Below, piece after piece: positions 26,692 to 35,767 of a stretch of DNA of 64,000 nucleotides. The notes under the pieces are model-generated. The model saw nothing but the letters and a program-made list of their open reading frames with translations, ran no database searches and had not been told where the DNA came from. Every line of letters begins with the position of its first letter. Position 1 is the first letter of the stretch. A program made the position numbers and the translations under genes. Source of the stretch: Sutcliffiella sp. FSL R7-0096 (GTDB lineage Bacteria; Bacillota; Bacilli; Bacillales; Bacillaceae_I); NCBI RefSeq assembly GCF_038595065.1, contig NZ_CP152003.1, positions 4,320,001 to 4,384,000 on the forward strand. The letters run 5' to 3'.

Positions 26692-26714
26692 AGCGGGGCC
26701 AAAATAGCCCCACT
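26692..26714 (-). terminator. Terminator of secA
   Basis: AGCGGGGC and GCCCCACT form a stem with one mismatch around a 7-nt loop. The minus strand continues into TTTTTGC. It starts 20 bp past the secA stop. Confidence 0.85.
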
Positions 26715-26733
26715 TCCACTCTCAAAACCGCCA

Positions 26734-29244
26734 TTACTTCCCGCAGCAGTTTTTATATTTCTTTCCGCTACCACAGATGCAAGCATCATTGCGGCCAACG
26801 TCCATCACTTTTTTCACTGGTTTTTTCTTTGGAGGCTCGCCGCCACTTTCTTTTGGAACGACTGCCTGACCTTTGGCTACTTCTTCACGTTGAAGGTTGT
26901 TGCGGATCTGTGCTTTCATCACATATTTCGCTACATCTTCTTCGATAGCAGCAATCATGTTTTCAAACATCGCAAATCCTTCGAACTGATACTCACGAAG
27001 CGGATCGATCTGACCGTATGCACGTAAGTGGATACCTTGACGAAGCTGATCCATCGCGTCGATATGATCCATCCACTTGCTGTCCACCGCACGCAGCACG
27101 ACAACCTTTTCGAACTCACGCATCTGTTCTGCGGAAAGCTCCTGCTCCTTCTCGTCATAACGAGCTTTCACTTTTTCTACGATAAGCTCAGAGATTTCCT
27201 CAGGCTCTTTACCCCGCAGGTCGTTAAGTGTTACCGCTCCTTCTTCTAACAGATTAGCGTCTACATAGTCAACGATTCCCTGCAGGTTCCAATCCTCCGG
27301 AACCTCCTCTTTTGGAGTATAAAGTCCAACTTGACGCTCAATTGCGGAAACAAGCATTCTTTCCACCACTTCACGCAAGTTCTCGGAATCCAACACTTCG
27401 AATCGTTGCTTGTAAATAACTTCACGTTGTTGACGAAGAACATCGTCATATTGTAGAAGTTGCTTACGAGCATCAAAGTTGTTGCCTTCCACACGTTTCT
27501 GGGCTGATTCCACAGCACGAGAAACCATTTTACTTTGGATAGGCTGGGTATCATCCATACCTAAACGTTCCATCATCGTTTTCATGTTGTCCGAACCAAA
27601 GCGGCGCATCAATTCATCTTCCATGGAAAGGTAGAATTGCGTCACACCAGGGTCTCCTTGACGACCGGAACGTCCACGAAGCTGGTTATCAATACGGCGG
27701 GATTCATGTCGCTCTGTACCGATAACAGCTAGTCCGCCTACTTCTTTTACACCTTCGCCGAGCTTGATATCTGTACCACGACCGGCCATGTTCGTCGCAA
27801 TCGTAACAGATCCCTTTTGACCTGCGCCAAGGATGATATCCGCTTCACGCGCATGGTTTTTCGCATTCAACACGTCATGCTTGATTCCGCGCTTCGTTAG
27901 AAGTTTCGAAATAACCTCAGATGTTTCAATCGCAACCGTACCCACAAGCACAGGTTGTCCGTTTTTATTACGCTCTGCGATATCATCCGCAACCGCATTG
28001 AATTTTCCTTCAATCGTTTTAAAGATAAGATCGGCACGGTCATCACGCACTATTTCCTGGTTTGTCGGAATCGCGATAACGTTCATATTGTATATGTTAC
28101 GAAACTCCTCTTCCTCTGTTTTCGCCGTACCAGTCATTCCGGCAAGCTTTTCGTACATACGGAAGTAATTCTGGAATGTAATCGTTGCGAGCGTCATGCT
28201 CTCATTTTGGATATCCAAACCTTCTTTTGCTTCAATTGCTTGGTGTAATCCATCGGAATAGCGGCGACCTTTCATCAGACGACCAGTAAATTGGTCAACG
28301 ATGACAACCTCGCCTTCCTGCACGACATAGTCCACATCATGATGCATGGTCACATGTGCTTTTAACGCCTGGTTGATATGGTGGTTCAAGGTAACATTGC
28401 CAATATCAAACAGGTTTTCAATGCCGAACGCTTTCTCGGACTTCGTAATCCCGTCCTCTGTCAGCTGCACACCTTTTGTTTTCACATCATACGTGTAGTC
28501 CACATCTTTTACTAATGTACGGGCAAACGCATTCGCTTGGATGTACAAGGCAGCAGACTTCTGGGCACTACCGGAAATGATCAATGGCGTACGCGCTTCA
28601 TCAATCAAGATGGAGTCAACCTCATCAATTACTGCATAGTGAAGGGGACGCTGCACCATTTGCTCTTTATATAGGACCATATTGTCACGCAGGTAGTCGA
28701 ATCCGAATTCATTGTTTGTACCATATGTGATATCCGCTTTGTAGGCTTCAATTTTTTCATCACGGGACAGTCCGTTTAGGTTCAAGCCGACAGTAAGGCC
28801 AAGGAACTCGTAAAGCTGACCCATTTCCGTCGCGTCACGGCTTGCCAAGTATTCATTGACTGTTACAACATGAACGCCTTTACCAGTAATAGCGTTCAGG
28901 TAAACAGGCATCGTTGCCGTCAACGTTTTACCTTCCCCCGTTTTCATCTCGGAAATGTTTCCTTCATGTAGGGAGACACCACCCATGAGCTGTACTTTAT
29001 ACGGATAAAGTCCGAGTACACGCTTGGACGCCTCGCGAACAACCGCAAATGCCTCGACCATCATATCATCGAGCTTTTCACCCTTCTGGTAACGGCCTTG
29101 AAATTCTGCCGTTTTCTCGCGAAGCTGTTCATCGGTCAGCCTTGCCACATCTTCACTTAGTGATTCTATCTGATCCGCCATTTTTTCAAGACGCTTCAGT
29201 TGACGCTTATTCATATCAAACACTTTATTCAATAAACCAAGCAT
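26734..29244 (-). CDS. secA: Preprotein translocase ATPase SecA
   Basis: This 836-residue motor drives protein export through SecYEG. Walker A is MKTGEGKT (about residue 100), the DEVD box is in [17 protein letters not shown], and motif VI is in [13 protein letters not shown]. The C-terminal zinc-binding SEC-C tail [13 protein letters not shown] is intact. GAGGAG precedes ATG at 29244. Order hpf-secA-prfB is the Bacillus one. Confidence 0.97.
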   Translation of the reverse strand: MLGLLNKVFDMNKRQLKRLEKMADQIESLSEDVARLTDEQLREKTAEFQGRYQKGEKLDDMMVEAFAVVREASKRVLGLYPYKVQLMGGVSLHEGNISEMKTGEGKTLTATMPVYLNAITGKGVHVVTVNEYLASRDATEMGQLYEFLGLTVGLNLNGLSRDEKIEAYKADITYGTNNEFGFDYLRDNMVLYKEQMVQRPLHYAVIDEVDSILIDEARTPLIISGSAQKSAALYIQANAFARTLVKDVDYTYDVKTKGVQLTEDGITKSEKAFGIENLFDIGNVTLNHHINQALKAHVTMHHDVDYVVQEGEVVIVDQFTGRLMKGRRYSDGLHQAIEAKEGLDIQNESMTLATITFQNYFRMYEKLAGMTGTAKTEEEEFRNIYNMNVIAIPTNQEIVRDDRADLIFKTIEGKFNAVADDIAERNKNGQPVLVGTVAIETSEVISKLLTKRGIKHDVLNAKNHAREADIILGAGQKGSVTIATNMAGRGTDIKLGEGVKEVGGLAVIGTERHESRRIDNQLRGRSGRQGDPGVTQFYLSMEDELMRRFGSDNMKTMMERLGMDDTQPIQSKMVSRAVESAQKRVEGNNFDARKQLLQYDDVLRQQREVIYKQRFEVLDSENLREVVERMLVSAIERQVGLYTPKEEVPEDWNLQGIVDYVDANLLEEGAVTLNDLRGKEPEEISELIVEKVKARYDEKEQELSAEQMREFEKVVVLRAVDSKWMDHIDAMDQLRQGIHLRAYGQIDPLREYQFEGFAMFENMIAAIEEDVAKYVMKAQIRNNLQREEVAKGQAVVPKESGGEPPKKKPVKKVMDVGRNDACICGSGKKYKNCCGK

Positions 29245-29439
29245 ACAAACGCTCCTCTGTAACTATAGTTTTATAGCCTAAATAATATATAAATTTTAAC
29301 ACTTATTGGGGGTTGGTACAACTTAAAGCAAGATTTGCAGACAGTCTTTTCTGAAAATAAACGGGAAATGACAAAATAATCAACGGTTCAACATTTCCCG
29401 AGAAATGTTGCTAGCCGAAAACGTCGAACAAATAGAAAA

Positions 29440-29459
29440 GGACCCTGCTGGCAGGGTCC
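29440..29459 (-). terminator. Terminator of hpf
   Basis: GGACCCTGC and GCAGGGTCC form a 9-bp perfect stem with a 2-nt loop. The minus strand continues TTTTCTATTTG. Confidence 0.85.
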
Positions 29460-29466
29460 CCTTTAA

Positions 29467-30027
29467 TCAGTAAGACTCAATCAATCCATATTTCCCATCG
29501 TTGCGCTTATACACAACATTCGTTTCGTTTGTTGCCGCGTTCAGGAATACGAAGAAATTATGTCCCAGCAGGTTCATCTGCAGGATTGCTTCCTCACTGT
29601 CCATCGGTTTCAAGTTGTAGCGCTTCGTACGAACCAAATCTGCTTCGTCCTCTTCATCCTCCACTGCTACATGGGCTGGTGCGCCATTATCAATTACTTC
29701 GTTGAATAAGTATTTAGGTGAACCTGTATCGCGAAGCTTACGGTTGACCTTTGTTTTATGTTTTCGTATTTGTCGCTCTAGTTTATCTACGACAAGGTCT
29801 ATCGCTGCATAGAGATCATCGTGACTTTCTTCTGCACGTAACACTAGGCCTGTCATAGGGATGGTTACTTCAATTTTTTGTTGGTTGTTGTAGACTTTCA
29901 GATTTACTTTGCATTCTGCATTGTCTGTGGAATCAAAATAGCGTTCAATCTTTCCGATCTTATTTTCTACATAATCTCGGATTGCTGGAGTTACCTCAAT
30001 GTTTTCACCGCGTACGTTGTACTTCAT
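29467..30027 (-). CDS. hpf: Long-form ribosome hibernation promoting factor
   Basis: This 186-residue protein pairs 70S ribosomes into inactive dimers in slow growth (YvyD in B. subtilis). The N-terminal S30AE domain starts MKYNVRGENIEVTPAIRDYV. A charged linker leads to the C-terminal dimerisation domain (LVRTKRYNLKPMDSEEAI). The frame is open to 30078, but GGAGGAG seven bases before 30027 sets the start. A CCCTTCT/AGAAGGG hairpin lies in the leader near 30093-30110. Confidence 0.95.
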   Translation of the reverse strand: MKYNVRGENIEVTPAIRDYVENKIGKIERYFDSTDNAECKVNLKVYNNQQKIEVTIPMTGLVLRAEESHDDLYAAIDLVVDKLERQIRKHKTKVNRKLRDTGSPKYLFNEVIDNGAPAHVAVEDEEDEADLVRTKRYNLKPMDSEEAILQMNLLGHNFFVFLNAATNETNVVYKRNDGKYGLIESY

Positions 30028-30304
30028 AAACGAACTCCTCCTTTTGTTCCTGTTTGGACTTTTCTTACGCCCAAACAATCTGCCTACATATTCCCTTCTA
30101 AAAGAAGGGTTAAGCTTTATTAAGCTTATGTAAACATATTTCTACAATACCCTACAGAATTCCTGCCTAAACGTAAAAGAAATGTTAAGAATTTGTGAAG
30201 GTTTGAGTTTAGCTTGGTCTTTGTGGGGTGAAACAAGTATATGCGAGGTTATGGAAAAACTTTCTTAAAAATCGGGGGCAACATTTAACTCCCTGTTTCC
30301 TTTC

Positions 30305-30420
30305 ATTCCAGACGTTCGCTTTTCGAGGGGCGCTGCTTGAGCCTCCTCACTTCGTTGCGGGGTCTCAAGCTACCGCTCTCTCCATTCGGAGTCTCACGTC
30401 TTGCACTTCAGTCAACAGGG
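30305..30420 (+). repeat. Dispersed GC-rich intergenic repeat, copy 1
   Basis: A ~115-bp element with the blocks TTGAGCCTCCTC, GGGGTCTCAAGCTACCGCT and GGAGTCTCACGTCTTGC. Copies at 36417 (inverted) and 39874 share the same blocks in order. Elements of this type are scattered between genes in many Bacillaceae genomes; their function is unknown. The rest of the 30028-30491 gap contains the hpf leader. Confidence 0.7.
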
Positions 30421-30468
30421 GGGAATTGCAACCTCAGATATTCACCCTTTCCCCATAAAGAAATAAAA

Positions 30469-30493
30469 AACCCTCCTAAGTTGGTGGAGGGTT
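30469..30493 (-). terminator. Terminator of the fliD-fliS operon
   Basis: AACCCTCC and GGAGGGTT form an 8-bp stem around a 9-nt loop, followed by TTTTTATT on the minus strand. The stem overlaps the stop codon at 30492. Confidence 0.8.
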
Positions 30494-30878
30494 AGTGGGT
30501 GATGCGGGGGAGGATGTGGTGTTGTATTTGGTTCTTCCAGTTTTCGTATGCTGGTTTGAAATAGGTTTCTAAGGCTTCTTTTTCAGGAATGGTGTTTTGA
30601 TCGAAATGGCCGATTTGTTCGAGCTCATCTAAGAGGGTGCTATATTGAGCAATCACCTGAAGGACTTCCCCGTTCTTTTCAAAGAGAGTAACGAGTTTTA
30701 CGTGCACTTCTGCAATTTTCCCAATCGCCTCGTGGCTGTCCAGCACGACTTGGCGTGTCACAGGTGTGGAGGCGTTACGGTTTTCGTCACTCAAATACTC
30801 AAAAGCTTCTTCTATCGTTTCCAGTAGGGCATTATATTTCTTAAGTAAGACAAATTCACCTTCTTTCAAAGCTGCCAT
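30492..30878 (-). CDS. Uncharacterised protein at the end of the flagellar operon
   Basis: This 128-residue, all-helical, acidic protein (MAALKEGEFVLLKKYNALLE) has no membrane segment or motif that I recognise. It begins 9 bp after the fliT-like gene and ends in the operon terminator. A helical-bundle chaperone or FliT/FliS-type accessory role is possible from position, but the sequence alone does not show it. Confidence 0.7.
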   Translation of the reverse strand: MAALKEGEFVLLKKYNALLETIEEAFEYLSDENRNASTPVTRQVVLDSHEAIGKIAEVHVKLVTLFEKNGEVLQVIAQYSTLLDELEQIGHFDQNTIPEKEALETYFKPAYENWKNQIQHHILPRITH

Positions 30879-30887
30879 ACTCTACAC

Positions 30888-31241
30888 CTAGTTTCTTTTA
30901 TCATAATACATCCCGTCTGCTGTGGGAGAGCTGTAGGCTTGACCATATGCCTTGACAGTCTTTTTGGACTGCTGAATTTGTCCCCACTCCTGCTTTAACT
31001 GTTTGTGAAAGCCCTCAAGCTTTGGAGTGACCTGCTGGCTTGCTAGGGCCACCTTTTTTCCCAGTGCCATCTCTGCTTCCGAAAAAGGAGGAACAAGGCG
31101 TTGTAGTAAAGAGTCCCTAATCTGTAACGCTTTATCAATCTCTTCCAAAAACGCATCTCGGTTATCCTCTGAAGGTAAAGGGCCATCTAGTAATGCCAAT
31201 AGATGCGTCGTTACTTTATCCAGGTTCTCGACAACGTTCAT
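30888..31241 (-). CDS. FliT-like flagellar chaperone
   Basis: This 117-residue helical protein starts MNVVENLDKVTTHLLALLDG. The frame extends upstream to 31301, but the ATG at 31241 overlaps the fliS stop (TAATG), a coupled start. In B. subtilis a small helical FliT follows fliS at this point and chaperones the cap protein FliD. Sequence similarity that I can see is weak, so the call leans on position, size and helical character. Confidence 0.6.
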   Translation of the reverse strand: MNVVENLDKVTTHLLALLDGPLPSEDNRDAFLEEIDKALQIRDSLLQRLVPPFSEAEMALGKKVALASQQVTPKLEGFHKQLKQEWGQIQQSKKTVKAYGQAYSSPTADGMYYDKRN

Positions 31242-31642
31242 TACGCTTGGCCACCTTGCGTAAACGCCTGCTGGCGATTCAATTGAATTACCTGCTTCCA
31301 AGCATCGCGAAATTCCGTCATATGTCCTTCCACTTCTTCCACCATCGCAGAATCATTATTCATGTTCGCTTCAATAAGACGACGGTTCATATAGTCGTAC
31401 ATCGTCATCATCGATTTTCCGACATCTTGGCTAGTATCAAGGGTCACCATCAGTTCCTGAATGATTTTTTGCGCCTTGACAAGGTTAATATTTTTCAATT
31501 CTATATTCTTGTCTTCTATAGCTTTCTTGGCCAACTTCATAAACTTCAGAGAGCCATTATAAAGCATTAGCGTCAGCTCACCAGGGGTAGCGGTGTTGAC
31601 CGAATTTTGTTGATAGGCTTGATAGGGATTCTTCATTGCCAT
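31241..31642 (-). CDS. fliS: Flagellin export chaperone FliS
   Basis: This 133-residue cytoplasmic helical-bundle protein binds the flagellin C-terminus before export. The family start NPYQAYQQNSVNTATPGELTLMLY is clear, with YDYMNRRLIEAN and EVEGHMTEFRDAWKQ further on. The start at 31642 follows GGAG. It lies 19 bp after fliD and is coupled to the next gene. Confidence 0.96.
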   Translation of the reverse strand: MAMKNPYQAYQQNSVNTATPGELTLMLYNGSLKFMKLAKKAIEDKNIELKNINLVKAQKIIQELMVTLDTSQDVGKSMMTMYDYMNRRLIEANMNNDSAMVEEVEGHMTEFRDAWKQVIQLNRQQAFTQGGQA

Positions 31643-31661
31643 TGTTGATCACTCCTTATTA

Positions 31662-33170
31662 TCAGCCATTATAAAATTGACTCATTAATTGCATGGATTG
31701 TTGATTGGACTGTCCTATTGCTTTTTCCATCGCGGTAAATTGGCGCCAATAGCGTGCCTCTACCGTTTGCATCCGTTTCTCAAAATCCGAAATACGTTTG
31801 TCTACATTCATTAACTCGCGACCAATTGTGAACTGCTGTGCGGTACGACTTGTATTTCCTGCACGCGCTTCAATGCTTTGGACAGTTGCTGTTGCAGATT
31901 CACGTAATTTCCTGGCTATTCCTGTACCATTAGCTGTGAAGAGCTCCATAACCGAGTTAGAATCATTTTCTATTGCCGCTCTTAGCTTATCTTCATCAAT
32001 TAGCAACTTTCCTTTGTCTCGGTAGTTAGCTCCTGTAGCGATTCCTATTTCAGAAAGTTGACTGAACGATCCAGTCACTCCACCAACTTTCTCATATAGA
32101 CTCAATCGCATTTTGTTCAAACCAGAAGAAAGGATAGAGTCATTGCGTAACAAACCACTTCTTGCTTTCTCTTCCCACTGTTCAATCTGTTTTTCAGAAA
32201 GAGCTTCTCTTTCTTGATCTGATAATGGTTTATAATCACGGTATACTGGTTCCCCGATTTTCCCGTTTATTTTCTCTATTAATTCGTTATATTTTGTAAT
32301 ATAATCCTTGATGGCATTAAAGGTTTTGTCAGTGTCGTTCCTCACTGCTACTACAGCAGAATCCCCTTCCATATCCCCATGCAATGTAAAAGTTACACCA
32401 TTTACGGAAAACGTGTTAGACTTCCTTGTTGTTTCTACTCCATTGATTTTCAATTTAGCGTCCGTACCCATTACTTCTTCGGGCGATCCGCCTAAATTTA
32501 GAGTATCAGTGAGGAAATCCCCATCAAAGTTAAAGGCTTTTCCTTCTGCCCCCACCAAGTTTCCAGCATTTTTTCTGGTCAGCATTAATTGACCATTCAC
32601 TTCATCAAAAAAGGCAGTGACACCAATTTTTGACGTGCTTATTTTATTCATTAAATCATTCATCGTAGATGTTTGATTTATTTTAAAAGTATCCTGTATT
32701 TCATTTCCATCTGCATCAAAGGTTGTAATGGTAAAACTGTGTTCCTCTCCATCTCCTAATATGGCTGGTGGGGTAGAAAATTTATCTCGCTGATCCATAA
32801 TACTTTTGCTAGGATCGAATTTTTCTCCTGTCCCATTCAAAATCTCCTTTGAATGAATAGAGGCAGGAGTAGCAACTTTGACATCTGAAATGGTATAGGT
32901 AACGTTTGCTGCAGTCGAGGAAGCTGTCGCAGTTACCTTGTCATTACTAGATGTTACTTGCTTTTGTGAATAAGTCCGTTGAAGAGTCATATCAAAAGAA
33001 AGATTACGAAAATCATTCAATAGTCTATTAGTTTCGCGGTAATCATCACGCTTCCACTCCAACAGCTGCTTCTGCTGTGTAAGTTTATTCATGGGCATTC
33101 GCTGGGCTTTCATCAAATCAGCTACCATCTGATTAATATCCAACCCACTCTGAAATCCAGTTAAGCGCAT
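31662..33170 (-). CDS. fliD: Flagellar filament cap protein FliD
   Basis: This 502-residue secreted cap protein helps flagellin polymerise at the filament tip. The N-terminus MRLTGFQSGLDINQMVADLM and C-terminus VEARYWRQFTAMEKAIGQSNQQSMQLMSQF are typical conserved coiled ends with variable middle domains. A GTG at 33182 is in frame, but the AGGTGG overlaps it and points to ATG at 33170. Confidence 0.96.
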   Translation of the reverse strand: MRLTGFQSGLDINQMVADLMKAQRMPMNKLTQQKQLLEWKRDDYRETNRLLNDFRNLSFDMTLQRTYSQKQVTSSNDKVTATASSTAANVTYTISDVKVATPASIHSKEILNGTGEKFDPSKSIMDQRDKFSTPPAILGDGEEHSFTITTFDADGNEIQDTFKINQTSTMNDLMNKISTSKIGVTAFFDEVNGQLMLTRKNAGNLVGAEGKAFNFDGDFLTDTLNLGGSPEEVMGTDAKLKINGVETTRKSNTFSVNGVTFTLHGDMEGDSAVVAVRNDTDKTFNAIKDYITKYNELIEKINGKIGEPVYRDYKPLSDQEREALSEKQIEQWEEKARSGLLRNDSILSSGLNKMRLSLYEKVGGVTGSFSQLSEIGIATGANYRDKGKLLIDEDKLRAAIENDSNSVMELFTANGTGIARKLRESATATVQSIEARAGNTSRTAQQFTIGRELMNVDKRISDFEKRMQTVEARYWRQFTAMEKAIGQSNQQSMQLMSQFYNG

Positions 33171-33182
33171 CTCTTTCACCAC

Positions 33183-33527
33183 CTAAATCTTTTTATCGAC
33201 AAATAACCCCATATATTCGGTCATTGCTGCATACATATCCAAAAACTTTTTGGAAGGAATCTCCCGTATTACTTCCTCAGTGGCAACATCCACCACCGTC
33301 ACATAATATTCGTTTAACTCATCATGCAGCTCAAAACGGACAGACACATTCATTGGTTTTATAAAATCATTCATGCCTTCCACAATCGTCTCCATTTGAC
33401 GCCTGCTTTGTTCAGGATGAGTTTGCTTTGTTTCCTTGATTGAAACATCTACTTTTGTGGATACTGTACCTAGTGATTGCGTTCTAGTTGTAGAGTCTAA
33501 GATGATAGCCATTGGCGAAATATGCAT
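33183..33527 (-). CDS. flaG: FlaG family protein (YvyC-like)
   Basis: This 114-residue protein has a conserved C-terminal FlaG domain (VRFELHDELNEYYVTVVD then REIPSKKFLDMYAAMTEYMGLF). FlaG proteins influence filament length. A variable N-terminal tail precedes it. GAGGGG precedes the ATG at 33527. It heads the flaG-fliD-fliS operon. A possible sigma-D -10 element (ACCGATAA, minus strand, 33572-33565) lies 38 bp upstream, but its -35 is poor. Confidence 0.92.
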   Translation of the reverse strand: MHISPMAIILDSTTRTQSLGTVSTKVDVSIKETKQTHPEQSRRQMETIVEGMNDFIKPMNVSVRFELHDELNEYYVTVVDVATEEVIREIPSKKFLDMYAAMTEYMGLFVDKKI

Positions 33528-33649
33528 ACGGGTCCCCTCCGCGAAAATGTTAATTCTAGTAGTATTATCGGTAGGAAGAAAAATAAATAAAGAGGGTTTA
33601 GTAGAAAATTATCTTAATGTGAGTTATAGTTAGACGTTTGGAATAGAAA

Positions 33650-33676
33650 AGAGACCCTATATAATTTAGAGTCTCT
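33650..33676 (-). terminator. Terminator of the flagellin gene
   Basis: AGAGACCCTA and TAGAGTCTCT form a 10-bp stem (one G-U) around a 7-nt loop, then TTTCTATTC on the minus strand. It begins 14 bp after the stop of flagellin exon 2. Confidence 0.82.
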
Positions 33677-33689
33677 CCTAAAAGGATTA

Positions 33690-34901
33690 TTAACGAAGAA
33701 GTTGTAATACTCCTTGTGGTTGTTGATTTGCTTGAGCTAGCATAGCTTGAGATGCTTGTGCAAGAATAGAATTTTTGGTTTGTTCCATCATTTCTTTCGC
33801 CATCGTGCGAACATTTACTTTCATAAATGACTAGACTATATCTTCACCCATTTTAAGGGGTCGGGCACTTCGGATTCACAGTGCTGATGGACACTGTTTC
33901 ACCTACGGATTTCATCATCATAACTTTCGCCTTAGATGGTTTATCCTAGTCGTTGAACCTTCTCCATCCTTTCGGAACAGGAGCTTGGCTGCTGATTGCC
34001 AAATCTTTTCTTTTTTCAGACCGTCACGCCTGTCGTTTCCAACTACGTTGTGGAAAGAAAAGCTCTCATGGGTTTCCAGCAATTCACCCGATAATAATCA
34101 CTAACCGTTACCAGTTAGGACGACTGTACTTAGTGCTACTTAGGCAACTAAAGCATAATCAACGTCACGGATACGAGATTCCGCAGCAGTTAGGTTTTCA
34201 GAAGATGTGTTTAGGTTGTTTATCGCATACTCAATACGGTTTTGGTAAGATCCTAAGTTTGATCTTTCCGCAGAAACTAATTTAATTGCATCATTAATTG
34301 TTGTAATAGCAGCAGTTGCAGTCGCACTATCGGATGAAATATCTATTGCATCTGCTGTTTCATCATCTCCAGTTGCAATACTTAGTCCAGTCCCCCCGGT
34401 CATGTCTGCAATTGACAATGTGATTGTCTGATCTTCATTTGCTCCTAACTGAAAAGTAAAGGAACCATCTGTATTTGGACCGCCAGCACCAGTAAGTAAT
34501 TCTTGCCCATTGAATTGTGTATCTTTTGCAATTCTATTAATGTCCTTTGCAAGTTGATTTGCTTCTTCTTGGATTGCTTCACGGTCCTCTGTAGTATTTG
34601 TATCGTTAGAAGCCTGTACTGCCAATTCTCTCATTCGCTGAAGCATAGAATGTGTTTCATTCAATGCACCTTCAGCCGTTTGAATCAAAGATACGCCGTC
34701 CTGACCATTACGAGCTGCTTGGTCTAATCCGCGAATTTGTCCACGCATTTTTTCTGAAATTGACAGTCCTGCTGCATCGTCCCCAGCACGGTTAATACGT
34801 AAACCAGAAGACAATTTTTCCATAGACTTCATTTGACCTGCAGTAGCACTGTTCAATTGACGGTGTGTGTTCATAGCAGCGATATTGTGATTAATTCTCA
34901 T
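33690..34901 (-). CDS. hag: Flagellin, split by a group I intron
   Basis: Filament subunit. Exon 1 (34901-34158, 248 codons) starts [20 protein letters not shown] and ends at SRIRDVD. Exon 2 (33803-33690, 37 codons plus stop) is [11 protein letters not shown] to the canonical end PQGVLQLLR. Joining GAT to ATG across a 354-nt intron restores the standard RDVD-MAKEM flagellin sequence in frame and gives 285 residues, the usual Bacillus size. Without splicing, reading ends four codons into the intron (YALVA stop) and the D0 C-terminal helix needed for assembly is lost. It has its own sigma-D promoter, CsrA-type leader and terminator. Confidence 0.93.
33804..34157 (-). ncRNA. Group I self-splicing intron in the flagellin gene
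   Basis: A 354-nt ORF-less intron. Hallmarks on the minus strand: AATTGCTGGAAACCC (P4-P5 strand, 34084-34070), CAGCAGCCAAGCTC (P6 to P7 join, 33994-33981), GAAGGTTCAACGACTAGG (P7/P3, 33962-33945) and GAAGATATAGTC (P7 3' strand, 33845-33834). The 5' splice site follows U and can pair with UAGUUG just inside the intron, giving the required U-G at the site. The last intron base is G. Group I introns in flagellin genes are reported in a few Bacillaceae. Confidence 0.93.
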
Positions 34902-34910
34902 TACAATTTT

Positions 34911-34952
34911 CCTCCTTGAGTTGTCGCCGATTTCACGTCCTTGTGTAATCGG
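34911..34952 (-). promoter_or_regulatory. CsrA-type hairpin and ribosome site in the flagellin leader
   Basis: On the minus strand CCGATT-A-CAC-AAGGAC-GTG-A-AATCGG (34952-34927) folds as a stem-loop showing AAGGA in the loop, the preferred CsrA target. A second GGA lies in the ribosome site AAGGAGG (34917-34911). CsrA spanning both would block translation. In B. subtilis CsrA represses hag in this way and FliW relieves it; csrA and fliW are the next genes upstream here. Confidence 0.7.
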
Positions 34953-35014
34953 TGTTGAATTTGCAAATAGGGCAAAAGTCGGCCGCCTTTCGATTCTATT
35001 TGCTTACATATTTT

Positions 35015-35041
35015 ATATCGACCGTACTCGACAACTGTTAA
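35015..35041 (-). promoter_or_regulatory. Sigma-D promoter of the flagellin gene
   Basis: On the minus strand TTAA at 35041-35038, a 15-nt spacer, and GTCGATAT at 35022-35015. The sigma-D consensus is TAAA-N15-GCCGATAT. The spacing is exact and the sites fit with two deviations. It gives a leader of about 110 nt. Confidence 0.72.
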
Positions 35042-35074
35042 TAGGGATAGATAGAATTTTTCACAAAAATTATA

Positions 35075-35302
35075 TTAGTTTTTTAGTTGGTGGCTCAAAG
35101 CCTGCAGAAGATCAAGAGAGGAATTGGACGCTGCGTTGTTTTCCTCTTGGATAGAAAGATAGATTTCTTTTCTATGTATCTCTATGTGCTTTGGTGCTTG
35201 TATGCCAAGTTTCACTTGATCGCCATTGATACCAAGGACCGTAATTTCGAGGTCATCCCCGATTTTTATGGCTTCATCTTTTTTGCGAGTTAAAACTAGC
35301 AA
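35075..35302 (-). CDS. csrA: Carbon storage/flagellin translation regulator CsrA
   Basis: This 75-residue RNA-binding dimer represses flagellin translation. It starts [20 protein letters not shown], with the RNA-contacting [10 protein letters not shown] strand at about residues 39-48. A C-terminal tail beyond residue 55 is variable. It lies 15 bp after fliW and is coupled with it. Flagellin is the direct downstream gene. Confidence 0.97.
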   Translation of the reverse strand: MLVLTRKKDEAIKIGDDLEITVLGINGDQVKLGIQAPKHIEIHRKEIYLSIQEENNAASNSSLDLLQALSHQLKN

Positions 35303-35317
35303 ATGGTCTCCTCCTCC

Positions 35318-35755
35318 CTATTTAGCTACCGCTTCCGGAAACAGATTGTGTTTCGTTTGATAAGGACTGCCTGTTAGAATCACTTGTTTTCCAATCTTCT
35401 TTTTAACATTCACCACAATAGGCGCCTGCAGGTTGGCAGTTGTGAGGTGAAATGGGTCTGCCATTGTCAGAACCATATAGACAGTCACTTCTTCAGCAGA
35501 ATCCAACTCGAGAACATCCACCGCTTGGTTCTCTAGGTCGAAATCATAATCTGGATAGAACGCAAAAGGATTAGCCAAAACAAATCCAAGCACGGGTGTC
35601 TGTACCGACTGTAAAATATGAAACGTCCCTTCCTCCGTAAAAGGGATCACCGTAAATTCCTTCTCCTCTAAAAACCCTGGCAAGCCATTCGGGAACCTTA
35701 GCACTTCTTCTTCCTGTACCTCTATTAAACCATGGTACTTCGTTTCTATTTTCAT
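35318..35755 (-). CDS. fliW: Flagellar assembly factor FliW
   Basis: This 145-residue protein binds either flagellin or CsrA and so links flagellin export to its translation. Typical features: the start MKIETKYHGLIEVQEEEVLRF, FPNGLPGFLEEKEF, and ILQSVQTPVLGFVLANPFAF. It sits between the YviE-like gene and csrA, as in B. subtilis. Confidence 0.97.
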   Translation of the reverse strand: MKIETKYHGLIEVQEEEVLRFPNGLPGFLEEKEFTVIPFTEEGTFHILQSVQTPVLGFVLANPFAFYPDYDFDLENQAVDVLELDSAEEVTVYMVLTMADPFHLTTANLQAPIVVNVKKKIGKQVILTGSPYQTKHNLFPEAVAK

Positions 35756-35767
35756 CTTCTCACAACC

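Noticed and set aside
30228-30458. 76-codon plus-strand frame
   Set aside because: It lies across the dispersed GC-rich repeat, has no ribosome site, and the same repeat elsewhere has other frames.
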